This document shows, one piece after another, positions 52,880 through 54,685 of a DNA stretch of 54,685 nucleotides. A program made the position numbers and the translations under genes. A model generated the notes under the pieces. That model was not told where the DNA came from. It was given only the letters and a program-made list of their open reading frames with translations, and made no database searches. Numbering within the stretch: position 1 is the first letter of the stretch; every line of letters starts with the position of its first letter. Source of the DNA: Nitratireductor pacificus pht-3B (GTDB lineage Bacteria; Pseudomonadota; Alphaproteobacteria; Rhizobiales; Rhizobiaceae); assembly GCF_000300335.1 (NCBI RefSeq), contig NZ_AMRM01000027.1:1-54685 (forward strand). Direction: 5' to 3'.

Positions 52880-53467
52880 ATGACCCATGAGCCGGTGAGG
52901 ATCGTCTCACTTTCCGCCGACGAGGCGGCCCGCCATCTGCCCGCGCTCGCCGTGCTGCTGCATGCCTGCGTGCATGACGGCGCGAGCGTCGGCTTCGTCC
53001 TGCCCTTCCCGCCGGCCGAGGCGGAGGCCTTCTGGCGTGACAAGGTGTTGCCGCCGCTGCGTGCCGGAGGCCGGGTCCTGCTGGTCGCCAGGCAGGGCGA
53101 GCGGCTTGCCGGCACGGTCCAGCTCGTCATCGACACGCCGCCGAACCAGCCGCACCGGGCGGAAGCGGCGAAACTGCTGGTCGATCCGGCCTTGCGGCGG
53201 CGGGGCATCGGCCGTGCGCTGATGGCGGCGCTGGAGGAGCGGGCGCGCGCCGCCGGGCGTAGCCTGATCACGCTCGATACCCGCACGGGCGACAGGGCCG
53301 AGCCGCTCTATGTCGCGCTCGGCTACGCCACGGCCGGCGTGATACCCGGCTATTGCCGCGATCCGTTCACCGACCGGCTCGAGGCGACGACGATCATGTT
53401 CAAGGCGTTGCCGGAGATGCTTCAGGCCGAGCCGCTTCAGGTCATATCGAGCAGCAGCGCACGGTGA
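52880..53467 (+). CDS. GNAT-family N-acetyltransferase
   Basis: A 195-residue protein with the acetyl-CoA loop RRRGIG (106-111) in LVDPALRRRGIGRALMAALEERAR, and a GYATAGVIPGYCRDP C-terminal part. Family members acetylate amines of small molecules or proteins; the substrate is unknown. GAGGGA lies 3-4 nt before the ATG at 52880. Its last 31 bp overlap the convergent endonuclease-fold gene. Confidence 0.93.
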   Translation: MTHEPVRIVSLSADEAARHLPALAVLLHACVHDGASVGFVLPFPPAEAEAFWRDKVLPPLRAGGRVLLVARQGERLAGTVQLVIDTPPNQPHRAEAAKLLVDPALRRRGIGRALMAALEERARAAGRSLITLDTRTGDRAEPLYVALGYATAGVIPGYCRDPFTDRLEATTIMFKALPEMLQAEPLQVISSSSAR

Positions 53468-54249
53468 TCGGAAACCTCCGGCCGCGCGACGACGGAAAAG
53501 TCGACGACTTCCACCTCGGGCGTGACCAGCAGATAGTCGGCGAAGCGCTGTGACTTGCGGTAATGCGACGTGCGCGTGTCCACGTGACCGCGCCCGGTCA
53601 CCAGATCGCTCAGCCCGTGCGCGCCCAGCGCCGCGAAGGTGACGCTTGACGGCAGCACGTTGAAATCGCCGCACACCACCAGCCGGTCGCCCGTGCGGCG
53701 CAGCCGTTCGATCAGCCGGACCAGCGCCTCGGCCTGCAGCCGGCGCGCCGGCGTGTCCTGCTTGCCCTCGGGGTCGCGCAGCCCGTGCATCTGAACGATC
53801 GCGACGGCGGTGCCGGTCCGTTGGTCGAACAGCCGCACGCCATGGGCGTTGCGCGCCCGTGGATGCGGGCCCCAGCCATCGGCGGAAAAGGCGCCATGAA
53901 CGAAGTCGAGGGCCTGGCCGATCACCGGATAGGATTTGCGAACCAGTGTCGCGAGGCCGAATTCGGAGGCAAAACCATTGCCCTCGTCGTCGTGCAGCAG
54001 GCCGCCGCCGGCTGGCGAGAAGAATGCGTCGTGATCCGGAAAGGCGGCGCGGATCTCGTCGAACAGATGGGCCCGCTGCGGCAGGCGCGTGTCGCCGTCG
54101 ACATAGGTCAGCCAGGCGGCTTGTGCCGACGGCGTGCGCACAACCTCCTGCAGGCACAGCACATCGGGGGCCGCCTGCACCAGGTAAGGCATCAGCCTGT
54201 CATGCAGGCGTCCGCCCCACGCGTTCAACGACAATATGCGCAATGCCAT
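53437..54249 (-). CDS. Endonuclease/exonuclease/phosphatase family protein
   Basis: A 270-residue EEP-fold hydrolase: RILSLNAWGG (4-13), VLCLQEVVRTP with the metal-binding Glu, VVCGDFNVLPSS and the end SDHRALLLDM. Substrates in the family range from DNA to phosphoinositides and sphingomyelin, so specificity is unknown. The ATG at 54249 is preferred over a GTG one codon before. Its 3' end overlaps that of the GNAT gene by 31 bp. Confidence 0.92.
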   Translation of the reverse strand: MALRILSLNAWGGRLHDRLMPYLVQAAPDVLCLQEVVRTPSAQAAWLTYVDGDTRLPQRAHLFDEIRAAFPDHDAFFSPAGGGLLHDDEGNGFASEFGLATLVRKSYPVIGQALDFVHGAFSADGWGPHPRARNAHGVRLFDQRTGTAVAIVQMHGLRDPEGKQDTPARRLQAEALVRLIERLRRTGDRLVVCGDFNVLPSSVTFAALGAHGLSDLVTGRGHVDTRTSHYRKSQRFADYLLVTPEVEVVDFSVVARPEVSDHRALLLDMT

Positions 54250-54378
54250 CACCCATTCGGAGCGTCGATTTCACCGACGACGGAGCGTCGACTCTACTGA
54301 CGTGCATTGTAGCCGCCGACGGGGCGGAAGGGCGCGGCATGCTGGCGATTTCCCCAGTTTGCCGCGCCGTCCCTGCCT

Positions 54379-54415
54379 GCGGCCGAACCCGGCGCTTTCA
54401 GCTGGGTTCGGCCGC
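54379..54415. other. Large hairpin over the DUF2239 3' end
   Basis: Perfect 12-bp arms, GCGGCCGAACCC and GGGTTCGGCCGC, flank a 13-nt loop containing the stop codon. It is not followed by a T-run, so intrinsic termination is uncertain. Confidence 0.5.
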
Positions 54416-54685
54416 ATCGCCGAAGGCGGGCGCCGCCAGTTGCTCCACATGCGCCCTGAGATCGGCCGGCCAGGTGGCGATGCGGCCGTGGAAGCCCTTT
54501 GCATCGCCGGCATAGAGCGCGCGCGCCGCCTCCTCATAGCCGGGCTGGTCGCCCAGCATGGCCAGCATGAAGCGGTCGGCGGCGGCCTGCGCCTGCCTGG
54601 CGCGTTCGCGCGGCGCGCCGGTGTTGCGGGCGGCATCGACCAGACGCCGCAGGGCGGCCGACGCCCCGCCGGGCTGGGCGGCCAG
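54398..54685 (-). CDS. DUF2239 family protein, C-terminal part
   Basis: The minus-strand frame enters at the right edge and runs 95 codons to TGA (54400-54398). The visible sequence, LAAQPGGASAALRRLVDAAR then RFMLAMLGDQPGYEEAARALYAGD and ATWPADLRAHVEQLA, resembles the DUF2239 C-terminal region. The N-terminus lies outside the window. The function of the family is unknown. A hairpin at 54379-54415 overlaps its 3' end. Confidence 0.8.
   Translation of the reverse strand: MAAQPGGASAALRRLVDAARNTGAPRERARQAQAAADRFMLAMLGDQPGYEEAARALYAGDAKGFHGRIATWPADLRAHVEQLAAPAFGDAAEPS

Overview
The window looks like a chromosomal segment of a GC-rich alphaproteobacterium of the order Hyphomicrobiales (Rhizobiales), most likely near Mesorhizobium/Phyllobacteriaceae. 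This rests on protein types (BA14K, DUF6665, UbiK/BMFP, paired cold-shock genes, a DUF58-MoxR-DUF4159 cluster), on the petABC and rplY-pth-ychF blocks, and on dispersed short palindromic repeats. I see no tRNA, rRNA, CRISPR array, insertion sequence, phage or conjugation gene. Most genes are housekeeping and read normally.

Layout. 1-3.9 kb (minus): MoxR ATPase, DUF58 protein and a BatA/VWA membrane protein that runs off the left edge. 4.1-6.6 kb (plus): DUF1285, Nudix CoA pyrophosphatase and CCA tRNA nucleotidyltransferase, overlapping. 6.9-12.2 kb: DUF1059, a LysR regulator and two overlapping ABC half-exporters. 12.3-13.4 kb (minus): two related leader units, each with a -10-like box, a tiny ORF and, exactly 98 nt after its stop codon, a second small ORF. 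13.5-18.3 kb: trmL, hemF, an EamA transporter, a LysE exporter, DUF6665 and a methyltransferase. 18.6-22.0 kb: petABC (cytochrome bc1) and apt. 22.2-25.7 kb: paired MaoC proteins, corA and a PadR/GyrI-like pair. 25.8-31.1 kb: ychF, pth, rplY and prs, interrupted by a divergent HxlR/FMN-reductase pair and a perfect 405-bp tandem duplication. 31.2-35.8 kb (minus): lgt, midA-type methyltransferase, pgeF, M24 peptidase, lipoprotein. 35.9-41.7 kb: ubiK, YbjN, CsaA-like protein, an SDR-membrane fusion with DUF2269, a class A beta-lactamase, GFA and DUF2165 proteins. 41.9-46.4 kb: sensor kinase, OmpR-type regulator and MarR regulator, divergent from ilvE. 46.5-54.7 kb: a small Gly-rich protein, a metallo-hydrolase, two DUF1801 proteins, an ArsR/SRPBCC pair, BA14K, two csp genes, an XRE-cupin regulator, GNAT, a nuclease/phosphatase-fold protein and the C-terminus of a DUF2239 protein.

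Working together. petABC forms the respiratory bc1 complex. Its MarR/OmpR genes at 44-45 kb resemble the petP-petR pair known beside petABC in Rhodobacter, but here they lie about 23 kb away. Lgt, the lipoprotein, UbiK and HemF concern envelope and electron-transport biogenesis; TrmL, Cca, Pth, L25 and YchF concern translation.

The least explained parts are the paired leader units at 12.3-13.4 kb, the 405-bp duplication, and a dispersed repeat that repeatedly abuts or supplies stop codons. Several regulators also have clear operator-like symmetries (PadR, MarR, ArsR), and two of them may be translated from leaderless mRNA.
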